From Hymenoscyphus infarciens (lineage: Eukaryota > Ascomycota > Leotiomycetes > Helotiales > Helotiaceae), in NCBI GenBank assembly GCA_001414345.1, contig LLCB01000006.1:1-64000 (forward strand): a DNA stretch of 64,000 nucleotides, written 5' to 3'. The notes beneath the pieces are model-generated. The model was given only the letters and a program-made list of their open reading frames with translations, ran no database searches and was not told the DNA's origin. Of this stretch, positions 47,157-57,782 are shown in pieces; within the stretch, counting starts at the first letter, position 1, and every line of letters begins with the position of its first letter. The position numbers and the translations under genes were made by a program.

Positions 47157-47600
47157 TTGAACAACTCTACTATTAATAAGAGCGATCTCTTCCTTCCAAT
47201 ACAAATTTATTCATCTCAACAACACTTTCATCAAACACAATCGCCCACCGTGGCTTCGTTTATCTATCCCGGAGAGTCTTTCTCCTCTTCCTTTTCAACA
47301 TCTCACTCGTCATCCAGCTCAGCATACTTGGATAACACATCAAATCCACTCCCCTTCGACGTACAGGAAATCTCGCACATCACGGTCACATCCCACACAC
47401 TCACCACACCCTTCAATACACAAATCCAGCAAGTGTCCCTTCACACTTTGACCGTTTACTCATTTAACAACGAGATACTCGCCTACTACCAGCAACTACA
47501 AGCAATCTCCGACCCTTCATCGGGCTGGTCAACCTCACACGGTCGAGACCTAGGACCACCACCTCCTCCGTTTCCTCCAACACAAATCCCCACAAACTAA
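47157..47600 (+). CDS. Upstream ORF of 147 codons, possible separate protein
   Basis: The frame is open from ATG 47157 to TAA 47598-47600, ending 11 nt before the ATG of the next gene and in a different frame. The product is Ser/Thr/Pro-rich with FPPTQIPTN at the end and no recognised domain. The region is C/T-rich and T/A-rich by turns, as in fungal leaders. It may be a long upstream ORF in the 5' leader of the 47612 gene, an unspliced 5' exon of it, or non-coding. No homologue is recognised. Confidence 0.3.
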   Translation: MNNSTINKSDLFLPIQIYSSQQHFHQTQSPTVASFIYPGESFSSSFSTSHSSSSSAYLDNTSNPLPFDVQEISHITVTSHTLTTPFNTQIQQVSLHTLTVYSFNNEILAYYQQLQAISDPSSGWSTSHGRDLGPPPPPFPPTQIPTN

Positions 47601-47611
47601 CTCCAATCAAA

Positions 47612-48600
47612 ATGTCAGGCGGCCCACCAACAAACCGAGGTTACAACCCCTTCCACGGTTTCGACTCAGGCCCACCACCCCCAGCATTCGGCCCTCGACA
47701 ACCCCAAGCACAATGGGGAAACTTCTGGGGTGGCTGGGCACAACCACCAGCACCAGTCTACCAAGCACCCGTAGTGCAGGCCTGGCCAGGTCATCCCCCT
47801 CCCCTTCAATGGCCAGCTCAACCACCCTCAGGACCATCTCCAGCCCATCCAGCACCTCAATGGCCAGGACAACCCCCAGCACCAGCACCACAACCAGGCG
47901 GCTCAAATCTAGTCCTCAAGAATCCCTGGGGCGGAACAGGTTGTCCGCCAGGTGTAGAGTACATGTTCCCCCAAAAACATTGTCCATTTAATGTTTTGAA
48001 GACCAAGGAGAAACCTTGGCAGATTGAGCACCCTCTGCTGGATGCGAATGGGATGGGGCCTTTTGTCAAGGTATTGGTGCCGTTGACTACAACTGTGAAG
48101 GATTTGATGCAGGTAAGATTTTTCTTGATGAAGGGGAGGAGATGTACTGACTTGTGGTAGAATCTCGGCTGCACCAACGAGGTTGCGGCCAAAAACAAAT
48201 TATACGAGATTACTGAAGCGGGGAATGGGAGATGGAAGAAAGGTATTGAAATCGGGGTGAGTACTTCTTCTTTCTTTGAAGGAAAAAAAAAACAAGTTTC
48301 CATGGTGTCGAGAAGAGATGGAATGGAATCTCCTTATCCTTCCCCTTTCTCTTTCCGTCTCATTTATACACCAAAACAGTACGAGGCAGAGAGGACCTCG
48401 ACACCATATATACCCCCCTCAAATATTCTCTCAAAAAAGACAGATAGGATAACAAGTAGGGTGCTGACACCTATGTTAACGAAAAGGGCCAAGAAAAAGA
48501 CAAAGTTGGGAAACCAATTACCCATTACCAATGGAATGAGAAACGAACCGGGAAACCCGGGGAGGGACCCGTGGTGTGGATTTATCTCGAGAAAGAGTAA
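47612..48600 (+). CDS. Pro/Gly-rich N-terminus with conserved-looking C-terminal domain, unknown function
   Basis: Exons 47612-48112, 48161-48256 and 48460-48600 give 245 residues, all joined in phase 0. Residues 1-105 are low-complexity (Pro, Gly, Gln, Trp; repeated QWPxQPP motifs). Residues about 106-245 look like a folded domain (CPPGVEYMFPQKHC, LVPLTTTVKDLM, WNEKRTGKPGEGPVVWIYLEKE at the end). The last intron (203 nt, GTGAGT...AAGTAG) is longer than most here and was chosen because it joins two frames of coding quality; it is the least certain junction. Similar Pro-rich proteins with a short C-terminal domain are common in ascomycetes, but I cannot name the family. Confidence 0.65.
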
Positions 48601-49437
48601 ATTAATGCACGAACGAGGGGAAAGGAATGTGTTACTGGAGTTATTGGTCTTGAACTTTGGATTTCGAGGCATGATTTTTTTAGACGCGTGCGAGAGAAGT
48701 AAATGCATGGTTCTGGAGGCGCGAAGGATATTTAGAGTGAGAGTTGATCTTCAGGAAATTTACCCATGGGACATACAGAGGTGTACTTGGAGGAGAGCAG
48801 ATCAAGTCTTGGATAGTCAGACCAAATCGATATACATTTACGATCATGCAATGGAATTATCATCCAGCAAATCAAATCATGAAACCAAACCCTGCAAATT
48901 GCTTTCCCTTGAAGTGCCAATGGAAAAATTTCAAAGAGAAAGTCCGTCGCATCACTTGAAATGTACTCCGCTGACGACCAAAGTCCTAGACAAGAGAGCT
49001 CTACCACCAACCCAGCAGCTACCTGGCCAGGAGATAGAAGAGCGCACGCAAAACAAGCATACTCACCCATAAACACCACAGTAGCATTTGGTATCAGACA
49101 ACTTACAACTCGCTCACTTAAATCAAAGCACGCCCAAAGGGCCACAGTGAAATGTCAATTTTCTTGAACTAGTTAGTTGCTAAAATGCCCTCGCTATCGA
49201 GAGCAGCTCATGAGCTAGCAATATACAAGTCGTGCGAAGAAACCAGTGCGTTAAAAGCCGCCTTCGCAAATGTTTCGGTATGATGTGACCATGTTTCCCA
49301 TTCCGTCGATTATTCATCCCCTACAACTCCGTGATCAAATTTCGGCAACCATCTAGAGGATATTTGCCCAGAAGAAGAAAGAAGGAAGCAAATACAAGCA
49401 CGACTACTATCCCTCCCCAAATAGATAGAAACTAGAT
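48601..49437. other. Intergenic between convergent genes
   Basis: It holds the 3' UTRs of the Pro-rich protein gene and the Zn2Cys6 factor. Long overlapping open frames on both strands show no domain and no coding signature. Confidence 0.4.
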
Positions 49438-52092
49438 TCACATCTCACTGAGGAATCCCCCAGCCTGTGCAAATCGCATCTGGTTCTCTCGCATATCTGC
49501 CCATGCACGCAACTCCTCTTCATCAGTAACCACACCATTCTCGCTCTTGATTCCAGGACTGACACGCTCAAGCCGCATCAAGACATTCAAGAATTGATTC
49601 AAGTATGCCTCTGCATTCAGCGCAACAGGTCCCTTTCGTTGAGGTGGCGTGCTAATCAGAGTAGAAGCGATCTGTCGAATTTTGTTGATCTAAAGGATTG
49701 TTGTTAGCTCCCAGTTTGTTGGTGCGCTGGAGAAGGAAAATTACAAAGCTGCCTCCATTTGGCTCCATGTTTACTTGAGTGATGCTGTTGAGAACCACAA
49801 CCAAGTCTTTAACAATCAGCTCTCTCTCAGCCACAACATTCTCAAAGCCGTCATAGTTGCTGGTTGGCGAGCGCTTGGGGAGCATGCCATCCAGTCCGGC
49901 AGCCATCAAACCTGGAGAGTTCATAACGGATGGGGATGCTGAGCTTTGAGCGCGTTGCTCCTGCAACTCCTGGAGACCCAAATACTTTTCGACAATATAG
50001 GACCTTGTACCTAGTTGACTGGCATAAATGTTGGCTTTTTGGATCTCGAATTGAAGATTTCTTCGCTCCATGGAGTTCTCCTGTTGCCATTGACCTCCGT
50101 TCGCATTGACTCGGGCACCAATAAACTCTGGAACATGAGGAGGAAAGTATGTCATGTTGTTCGCACCGAAATCGGGAGCCTTGGCGGTGGGTACAACTTG
50201 GAGCTCGGGTGGGATGTCATCCAAGATTTTCTTGACGTTTCTTAGACATTCTTCCAAAACACGCTTCTGTCTGTTCCAGTCAAAGACTTCATCAATGCCA
50301 TACGCCATTTCCATTGTTGCTAAGGGTGAGACTGTAAGGTAGATTCGGACGCCTGTGTTGAAGCCGCTGATCTTGGAGAGAACATTGTGTGGTTGTGGCG
50401 CAATGTGGTCAACAAAAATGTACTCATCATCAACCTCCAAAGGCATTGGTGGGTAAGGGTCGTTAGGAGTGGAAGGGGGAATGAGAAGCTCTCCAAAGCT
50501 GGCGCCCAGTTGTTGCATAGATCTAGAATAAATGAGTTAGCACTGATAAATTCGCTCCTGTTCCTAATCACTTTCCCAAATAGAAACAAAACCGATTTAT
50601 TTGAAAAAATCGGGAAATGGTTTTTATTATGAAACTCGGTTTCGGCTTAGGGAAGGACTTGTCATACCTAATACCAACAAACATACACCAGAAAATCCGG
50701 CGACCGATTTCTTGTCTAATGCAATCAAGTGGCTGAGGGGTCCCATCAAACTTATCTCTGCCGACTTCACCAAATACTGTAGGTAAATCACCAACACCTA
50801 GAAGTCCAGGGTCCTTGACTTTATGCGCACCCAGAACTCTAGCCATCGTCAAGGTCTCACCAAAGTAAAGTCTACATTGTCGCCAATTGAAGGTATATGC
50901 AGCCGACAAACCTAAAAAGTAGCTGGTTGCCGCGTCGTACACCGTGAGGTCTTTGTCCAGATAGCCAGGGCCACGCGCCTCAACAGCAACCTTGTGGCAG
51001 CGCTCTACCAAAGAGATTGAGTTGGGGAAGAGATGCTCGCGACGCTCGGCTTTGAGATGGATTCTAGGCTTTCGAGGGAACGACGCTACGAGCGCGCCGA
51101 CCATGGAAGCCAACAATGCCAAAAAGGCGGGGTTATTGAGATCTTCGCGCTGCTTAAAGGCAGCTCGGAAGGACGGTTCGTGGGGGAAAGGTGTAAGAGG
51201 ATGGATGTAGGTGAAGAAGTCATCAACGAGGAGCTCGAGAGTCGAGAATGGACAGATCGACTCGGCGTTGAGGACGGGATGGTTGGAGATGGAGATCAAG
51301 GTCGCCGCGATGTTACTGGGGGAGGTCGGGTTCGAGAAGCTGCCACTACCGCCGCCCGATGGGGATTCCAGCCTGCGACGCTTGATGGCTTCGGCATGTC
51401 GGTTTGGAGGACCTCGTCGGCGACTTGGTCTCTCGCGGGTGCATGGGATATCGAGGGCAGCGCATGCGCGACATGGCGGGCCGGACTCATCGCACTAAAG
51501 GTGAGGAGGTGATTGATTAGCCTTCAATGAAATTTAAGAAATGTGAAGGGGAAGTTGCGTCGCATTCAATGAAATTTAAGAAATGTGAAGGGGAAGTCGA
51601 TGGAATCGCGTCGCATACCTTGACTTTTCTGATGCTGCACGAATCGCAAGCCTTTCTCAATCGATTGCCCTTCTGCCCTTCTCCGCCACTTGTAGGCGTA
51701 GCGGCGGGAGGACCGGCCGAGCCTGGAGGAGGGCCTTGCATTCCATGACCATCGTCCATCTCATGATGGCCATTTGGGTGACCATTGTAGGCATTTTGAT
51801 GTGGGTGTCCGAGGTGTTGAAGGTGAGGATGAGGGTGAGGGTGAGGATGAGGGTGAGGGGGAGGACTTTGCTGTTGACCATCGAACATGTACGGTTGTTG
51901 AGGATGGCCTGCGGGGTGGTGGTTCATGGGCAGACCATCGTTACCAACAGGACCTTGACCATGATGATTGTTCTGGTGGGAGTGATTCGCATGTTGCGGT
52001 GGTTGTTGACCTTGAGGCAGAGTGTAGGTGTTTGCATTGCCGTGGGCGTTGGCGTTGTTGCCATTGCCGCCGGGCGGCTCAAAGGCGGACAT
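49438..52092 (-). CDS. Zn2Cys6 fungal transcription factor
   Basis: Exons (5' to 3') 52092-51619, 51494-50668, 50522-49745 and 49689-49438 give 776 residues. Residues 1-145 are Asn/Gln/His/Pro-rich, with an alternating His-Pro run near 80-90. The Zn2Cys6 cluster is Cys149-CX2CX6CX6CX2CX6C-Cys176 (KACDSCSIRKVK / CDESGPPCRACAALDIPC), followed by the linker RPSRRRGPPNRHAEAIKRRR. The middle has the fungal-specific regulatory domain, with LVDDFFTYIHPLTPFPHEPSF, YFLGLSAAYTFNWRQCRLYFGE and EIGRRIFWCMF. The C-terminus ends GGFLSEM. Intron 1 splits the cluster between Lys158 and Cys159 and contains a 33-bp direct repeat. It is a nuclear DNA-binding regulator; target genes cannot be told from sequence. 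Confidence 0.92.
51523..51597. repeat. 33-bp direct repeat inside intron 1 of the transcription factor
   Basis: TTCAATGAAATTTAAGAAATG plus the following 12 bases occurs at 51523-51555 and again at 51565-51597. Each copy is followed by sequence related to GCGTCGCAT. Read on the coding strand, the retained intron would stay open and encode a repeated SPSHFLNFIE peptide before a stop. Confidence 0.9.
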
Positions 52093-52406
52093 ATCGTGAG
52101 AAAACCTCGGCGGATAGATCTTGACGGTTTTGGGAGGAGGGATTGATGGAAGAAAGTCGGCGACAGCTCGGGAGAACGTCGTCGATGTGGTTTGGCGATT
52201 CTTTGCGGGAGACGAGAGGTTTTGGTGGGTGGAGGTCAGGTCGAGGCAGGTCGAGGCAGGTCAGGCAGGTTGAGGCGGCGGCGGCGGCTGAGGTGGCGCG
52301 AACAAAAAGCGATGAGGTCAGTCAGTCGACTCAACAACACCTCAGTGACGACGGGAGTGAATTACGTCGAGGGTAAACTCTGGATATAAGTCGCAAGAAC
52401 CACAAA

Positions 52407-52447
52407 GACACAGACACAAACACAGACACAAACACAGACACAGACCA
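52407..52447. repeat. (ACACAGACACAA)n microsatellite
   Basis: Short CA-rich tandem in the presumed leader region of the transcription factor. Confidence 0.8.
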
Positions 52448-52565
52448 CGAGTCTCCGGTCAGGGCGATGGCTCGTTTTGGTCAAAGACTAATACCAGGAG
52501 GTTAAGTTAATGCGGGGAAGGCGTGAGGTAAAGCGCGCTCCTCAGTCAGTCGCCAACCTTGCTTG

Positions 52566-52595
52566 GATACAATACAATACAATACAATACAATAG
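52566..52595. repeat. (AATAC)n microsatellite
   Basis: Five units of AATAC. Confidence 0.8.
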
Positions 52596-55500
52596 TAAGT
52601 AGTCCTGGACTCCTGGACGCGTTTGTCACCCGATGTTTGTCTAATTTCTGGCGCTTTCGCACCAACTTTCTATACCTTAGACCCTGGAATACTCAAGATT
52701 TCAGTCTAAATAACGGCGGCTAGTCAATATTCGGCCTTATTATCCTCAACTATCACTCCGCTTTCACCATCACCATCCAGGACAAGGTGTGCCGGTGTGC
52801 GCGATGGTCTGCTCTGCCACCTCTGCTTAGCATTTGTGTCTGATTGTCGCGGCCAACAACCTGGAAGGGGAGCTTCGAGCAAGTCAGGGGTGGGCGATCT
52901 CCGTCTCCGATGAGGAACGCCTTGTCAACGGCGGCTTCCTATTGCGAATATCGAGAGGAGAGTTGTGGGCAAGAAGCTTATGCAGTAGGTCAACGTCGTT
53001 CAGGTCTTACAAAGAGCTAACTGCACAGTATCATCCATCTTTTAGACGAAATTCAACATCAGCCGAGGACGTTTTGCACTTGTCAAGAGGCTTTAGCCTT
53101 GCCTCAGTGTTACTAGGCCTAAGTGTTGCAAGTATGAGCCCAATTATCCAACTATTCGCACGGAACGTTAGGTGGATCGGTTCCTTGCCAAGTGCCATTA
53201 TCCTCCACAAACCTGCATTGGAGTGGGCTTTTACCGTGCAGGAATCTTACGAAGTAGCAAATTACTGACACCTCTTCTCGAAGGATTTCCCCTTCTTCTT
53301 CGATCCAGCCAACTGCAAATCCCTCTCGGAATCGAGGTCGAATCGTTGCTTTGAGCGCTTTGGATAAGTGGACGTCCTCGCTAATTGCTATCGAGTCCAC
53401 TCAGTCTGTGAGATCTCAACCACCAAGCTACTTGAGCTTCTGTCAACTGAGAAATATCCCATGCAAATTAGAGTTCAAGATTCACCAAGTTTGTCGACCT
53501 GGCCAATGAGGATTTGCCTTCTGCGAGGTGATTTCGAGTCATGGCTGGTCATGGGAGAGAGAACCAAACAGAACGCAGCATTGCAGCAGTTTCACAGCCA
53601 ACCTCCACTTCATTTGGACGAGAAATTTGGCGTCTCAAAGACCATCTCAAAAGCCGCCTATTTTTATTCTCTTCCACTCCCTGCATTGATCTTCTTTCAC
53701 CAAGTTTGGAAAGACCTGGTTGGAGGAGCAGGATGACTGCATCGAATGGAAGAAAGGAAGAATATATTCCCGGGCTTGACTCGAACTTTCGTCGATCAGG
53801 AGATTTTTATCTTCTGGAATCATCAGAAGATCATACAATCTTACAGGCAACTTCCTGTTTCTTCTCTACTATATTTCCTGTGAGGCTTGCAAGTCCAAGT
53901 TACCAAGGACTCAAGGATCGTCTTCAATTTGTTAGCCGTAAAAACCAAGAATTTTTCATGAAACTTTTTATTCTGCGTCTACACCGCCAGGCCATATCAT
54001 CCTTACAAAGACCATCACTCCACGTTTTTGATATGAACTTCCAACAAGCATCATCTCTCTTGTCGGGCAGATAAGGTTCGATCCAGAAGGGCAGAAGGTA
54101 CGGGGGAAGTCGAGCAAGAAACTCAAATCCTCCACACCAAGCCTCGAACCGCCTTCAATCTCTGGAGATCCTCAAACTGCAGCATTCCCAAACAAACTGT
54201 CAAGGCCACGTTTTCAGAACGTGTTCTCAACGTGTTTTGCACTTCCCAAACAGGACATTCAGTCGGAAAACGGCAAAGCCGATCTCACAAGTTCACGACT
54301 GGTGATCCGACTACATCCGAACGCCCGACGGCCAACACAAGGCACCGGAGAAAGAAAAGCATGAAGCTTTTGATTTCGGTGGAGGTGGGGAATCAAGTGA
54401 AAGAACCCTGATGGAGAGAGAAAGGCTCCGGTCAGGGCCGTGCATTAAGGTTTTCCCTTCCTGTTGAATGCCGCTTGCAATCAAAAGTTTAGGGGTCCAT
54501 CATGGTCCATGAGTCGTGAACTTGACGCCTTCCTTGCCCTGCCTTGTGTAAGATGTGACAGAGTCTGAGAGAGCTTTTTTCAGCCTTACAGACGGCGAAT
54601 CGGTTTGCCCGAGTCGGACGAAGGATCGGGAACCTGGGGGTGGCATTTTTTGAGTTTCAGATATAGATGTTTGGATATCGCCGTGGTTTCACGGGAATGC
54701 CTTCATTTTTAAACCAGATATGTTTTCTATGTTTAGAATGTTTTCCTTTCTGTCATCTTGCAGTTGTTCTTTTCCGGGCTGAGATCATGCGAACAATTTG
54801 ATTTTGACCAGAGTTGTTTCCTTTCAAAGACTCATTCATCGACTTCATGCCAGCATCAACCAGGGTTTTCCAATTGGATACCGGTATCTCCGTGCATTGC
54901 AGATGCAGAATCAAAAACACGTTTCTCACATGTCCGTCCTCCCTCAACCGGGAATGAGGTTGCATGCGCTCCCTCAACATCTCTGGGAAACCCTGACGAT
55001 GAACTATTCAACCTGAACGAGTACCTATACGAGAAGATGAACGTCACTTCCAAAATTATCAAAATGCTTCTTATCTCACGGTATCTCCCTTCAACTTTTT
55101 CGGTTTCAACGCCTCACTTTAAGTTTCAAACTCCCGTAAACTACCATTACCAATGCAAAGATAAGTATGTAGATACTGCAGCGGATTACTTGCTTCCTCG
55201 CTTACAGAGAGTTTACCAAAACTCTAAACCCCCGAGTAAGAACGGAAAACAAGGTTTTCTCTTCTTCACCAAATCCAAATCTTAGAGTTCAGAAGAACGG
55301 AAGGGATGACGTTCAACACGGGGTACGGGTTCAAAGGAGAGACAGCAGACCCCTAATCTTCGGCTCTCTTACCGAACTGTAACACCTCAGCCTGGCGACA
55401 ACGCGAATTCGCACGCCATGGTGAGGAGATACATGACAGGAGATAGTGGGGTTGGAAAGTTTATTACGACGGAGAGAGTTTCAAGGTCGGTTATGTAGGT

Positions 55501-56227
55501 TCCTCTTCTTGGAAGGAACACATTCTGTAAAGGTTAATTTTATTTCCTTATAAAGTGGATGATTTGTGGTGGGCTCGGGGATCTGGTGATGGTAAAAGCA
55601 AGCTTTTGATTTAGGACCGACACAAATGGGTTTCAACGTCCGTCTGATCTTTGAAACTGATACTCCCCCTAAATAAAATGTAAGCGCTCGGCTGTGCCAT
55701 ACCAGGGGGGTTAACTTGCAGCTTGCATCCTGCAAGTTTGTTCCCTTTTCTCCACTGTTTCCATATTTGGTCATCTGCCTAAAAGGGTAAGCCAGTATTG
55801 AAATCCCCATTCTTCGGCTCCCACGTGTGGTATAGGTGGCTTCATCAAGATATTTGTATGGTACTGGCACTCGAGCTTGCTTCCCTTTCACATAATTTCA
55901 ACTGATCTAGTAAATTTTGAATTTAGCTGTCAAATGGAAAGCCATTTTTGATGTCTCGAACGGGATATTCTCCTCCACATATCTTTTAGAAATTTCGATG
56001 AGCTGAACGCCACTCCAGTTATAGCGTTGTGTAACCTCTGTTGCGCCACGACCTTTCAATTCCCTACCTCTCATTTTCCCAAACTACTTCCGATATTTCC
56101 CTATGATGTAACCATCATTCTATATTCTTTCAATAACGTCTTCTTCCTCCACGACCTCCAGCTCTGGCGTGGTCGACAGCCAACATGATCCTATTCAGAG
56201 TTAGTACGCAAGTACCTCCAGCTCTTC

Positions 56228-56806
56228 CTATAGCAGCGCCGAAGTCCAGGTGCCCTCGCAGAAAAGCAGCAGACTAGGAGGGGAAGAAAGAAGAAGAAAA
56301 AGAAGAAGAAAAAGAAGGAGAAAAAGAACCAACCAAACCCATTTCAAAATATCCCAAGCCTGCATCTTATAAACAAGCGGCGTACAAACCCAGCCCACAG
56401 CCCACAGCACACTAACAATTCCCAGCGCCGCCGCCTGCCTGAGCAACTCATTCTGCGCAGCCCCAACCCCCAAACAAATAACCAACTCGGCAAAGGCGAA
56501 AGTCCAATACATGCCATGATGGTATACGAATCCCACATCCATAACATCAACCATCAAATTCCCTACGACGCCCGCGATGCGCCATTGTGCGAAAAGAGCG
56601 CCGAGATAGAGGGGCGGAGCGATGAATTGATCGAGAATGTCGGGGCCAGAGGAGGGGAGAAACCAGGTGAAGGGTGTGAAGGGGAAGAGGACGGTGAGGA
56701 GACCAGCCATGAGGAAGACGGAGGAGATGCGGCGGAAGGCCATTTCTCTCGACGAGGGGAGGGCGCCCCATGCCTGCGACTGGTTTGTGGAAGCTTGTCG
56801 GACCAT
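56228..56806 (-). CDS. Small multi-pass membrane protein of unknown function
   Basis: The frame runs from ATG 56806 to a TAG at 56228, 192 residues. Hydrophobic segments are visible at about 28-45, 63-85, 98-115, 124-146 and 156-178. Sequence such as FPFTPFTWFLPSSGPDILDQFIAP and VYHHGMYWTFAFAELV suggests a real membrane protein. The family is not recognised. The last segment (LVLFLLLFLLLFLLL) is encoded by a TTC/CTT microsatellite at about 56282-56330 and may not be coding: a splice or sequencing-length change just after KWVW would give a different C-terminus. A start at Met22 is also possible. Confidence 0.55.
   Translation of the reverse strand: MVRQASTNQSQAWGALPSSREMAFRRISSVFLMAGLLTVLFPFTPFTWFLPSSGPDILDQFIAPPLYLGALFAQWRIAGVVGNLMVDVMDVGFVYHHGMYWTFAFAELVICLGVGAAQNELLRQAAALGIVSVLWAVGWVCTPLVYKMQAWDILKWVWLVLFLLLFLLLFLLLSSPPSLLLFCEGTWTSALL
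56282..56330. repeat. (GAA/AAAAAG)n purine microsatellite
   Basis: A run of GAAGAAGAAAAAGAAGAAG. In the minus-strand frame it encodes a Leu/Phe run at the end of the membrane-protein frame. Confidence 0.85.
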
Positions 56807-57782
56807 ATTTGCAGATGTTCGCGAGTTGAGATTTGGTGGTTATCTGGCTTGGGAGTGGTGTTGAGGTAGGCTCGAGACTCAAAAGATACGAAGGGGAGAT
56901 GTATACAAATACCCAACCCCTTCTCGAGTGAGAAGGAAATTGTAGGTGTAGGCGGCAGCGGCCCAACTATCCTCCCTATTACTTGGGTGGTGCTCTGAGG
57001 CAAAACCCCTCTACCTGTGCCGCTCAATAGTGTACACAGCCACTGTTCTAAGGCTTCTAGGCCATTTCTACAGGGGTTGGTGCCTGGTGAAATTGTTGCT
57101 TCAGGCTATTATTCCTCCCCCAAGGCATTCCCACGATGTTTTGGGTGGTTTTCATGTTTTTGGTAATTCTTTGGCTTATTGTTTGTTTTTCTACCTACAT
57201 TTTCCTTCCTCTTGTGCGACTCTTTCGAAGATGCTGCGATGCCAGGTATGCTCCGCGCTCCTTCTAGTAGGTGGGTTCTGCTTTGGAATACCACATAGGG
57301 TATTGATCTCGTGTTGCTCTAGAGATCTGACTACTCTTGTCGTTCAGAAGGTACGAACTCATTTCCTCAATTCAAATCCAAGCTGTTCAAGTTGTCAACC
57401 AGTCACCTCTTCTAAACCAGACGGGTTCAAATCCGGTTCTCACCTCCCTCTATGTCATTACTATTTTCTTTTACTTACGCAGGCCAATCCTATGCTAGAG
57501 GTCCGCTGGCTAAACCTTTGGGAAAGTTTCCAACCATGGCTTACACTGATTCCAAGAGAGAAGGTAATTCAGAATGTTATTATTACAGAACATGGACAAG
57601 GATCTTTTTATATTGGAATATAATACGCTGGTAAAACCACTCTGAGAGAACTGAAGTCTGGAGGGCTGAACTTTTGTTTCTCCTGAACCTTTTGGCAAAT
57701 TACCTGGGGCTGTTCTCGAATCTCATAACTATTAGACTGGGTAGACTGGGTGAAGAGCAGAACAAAACATGAATTAATTTAT
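56807..57782. other. Intergenic, no convincing gene
   Basis: A 197-codon frame at 57030-57623 (+) has no domain and contains splice-like sequences. A GGGTTCAAATCCGG stretch at about 57428 resembles a tRNA T-arm but no matching acceptor or D-arm was found. Nothing else is supported. Confidence 0.4.

Larger units (their letters stand above)
52093..56227. other. 4.1-kb region without a convincing gene
   Basis: It lies upstream of the Zn2Cys6 factor and must include its promoter and perhaps a long 5' UTR. Simple repeats: (ACAAACACAGAC)n at about 52407-52447 and (AATAC)n at 52566-52595. Several plus-strand frames of 120-180 codons occur at 52834-53268, 53368-53736, 53541-54074 and 54758-55285. 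They overlap one another, lack domains and cannot be joined by obvious introns, so I do not call them. A long non-coding transcript is possible. Confidence 0.4.

Noticed and set aside
48257..49072. 271-codon plus-strand frame
   Set aside because: It overlaps the last intron and exon of the Pro-rich protein gene in a different frame; the spliced frame has better coding character and a natural stop.
51033..52376. Several plus-strand frames up to 159 codons
   Set aside because: Antisense to the Zn2Cys6 transcription factor or upstream of it, with no domain.
52834..55285. Plus-strand frames of 122-177 codons as possible genes
   Set aside because: They overlap each other in different frames, lack recognisable domains and have no consistent splice joins.
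57415..57450. tRNA-like T-arm (GGGTTCAAATCCGG)
   Set aside because: The stem has a mismatch and no matching acceptor stem, D-arm or anticodon arm was found upstream, even allowing an intron.
57030..57623. 197-codon plus-strand frame
   Set aside because: No domain; Ser/Cys/Leu-rich mixed sequence typical of chance open frames; left as unsupported.
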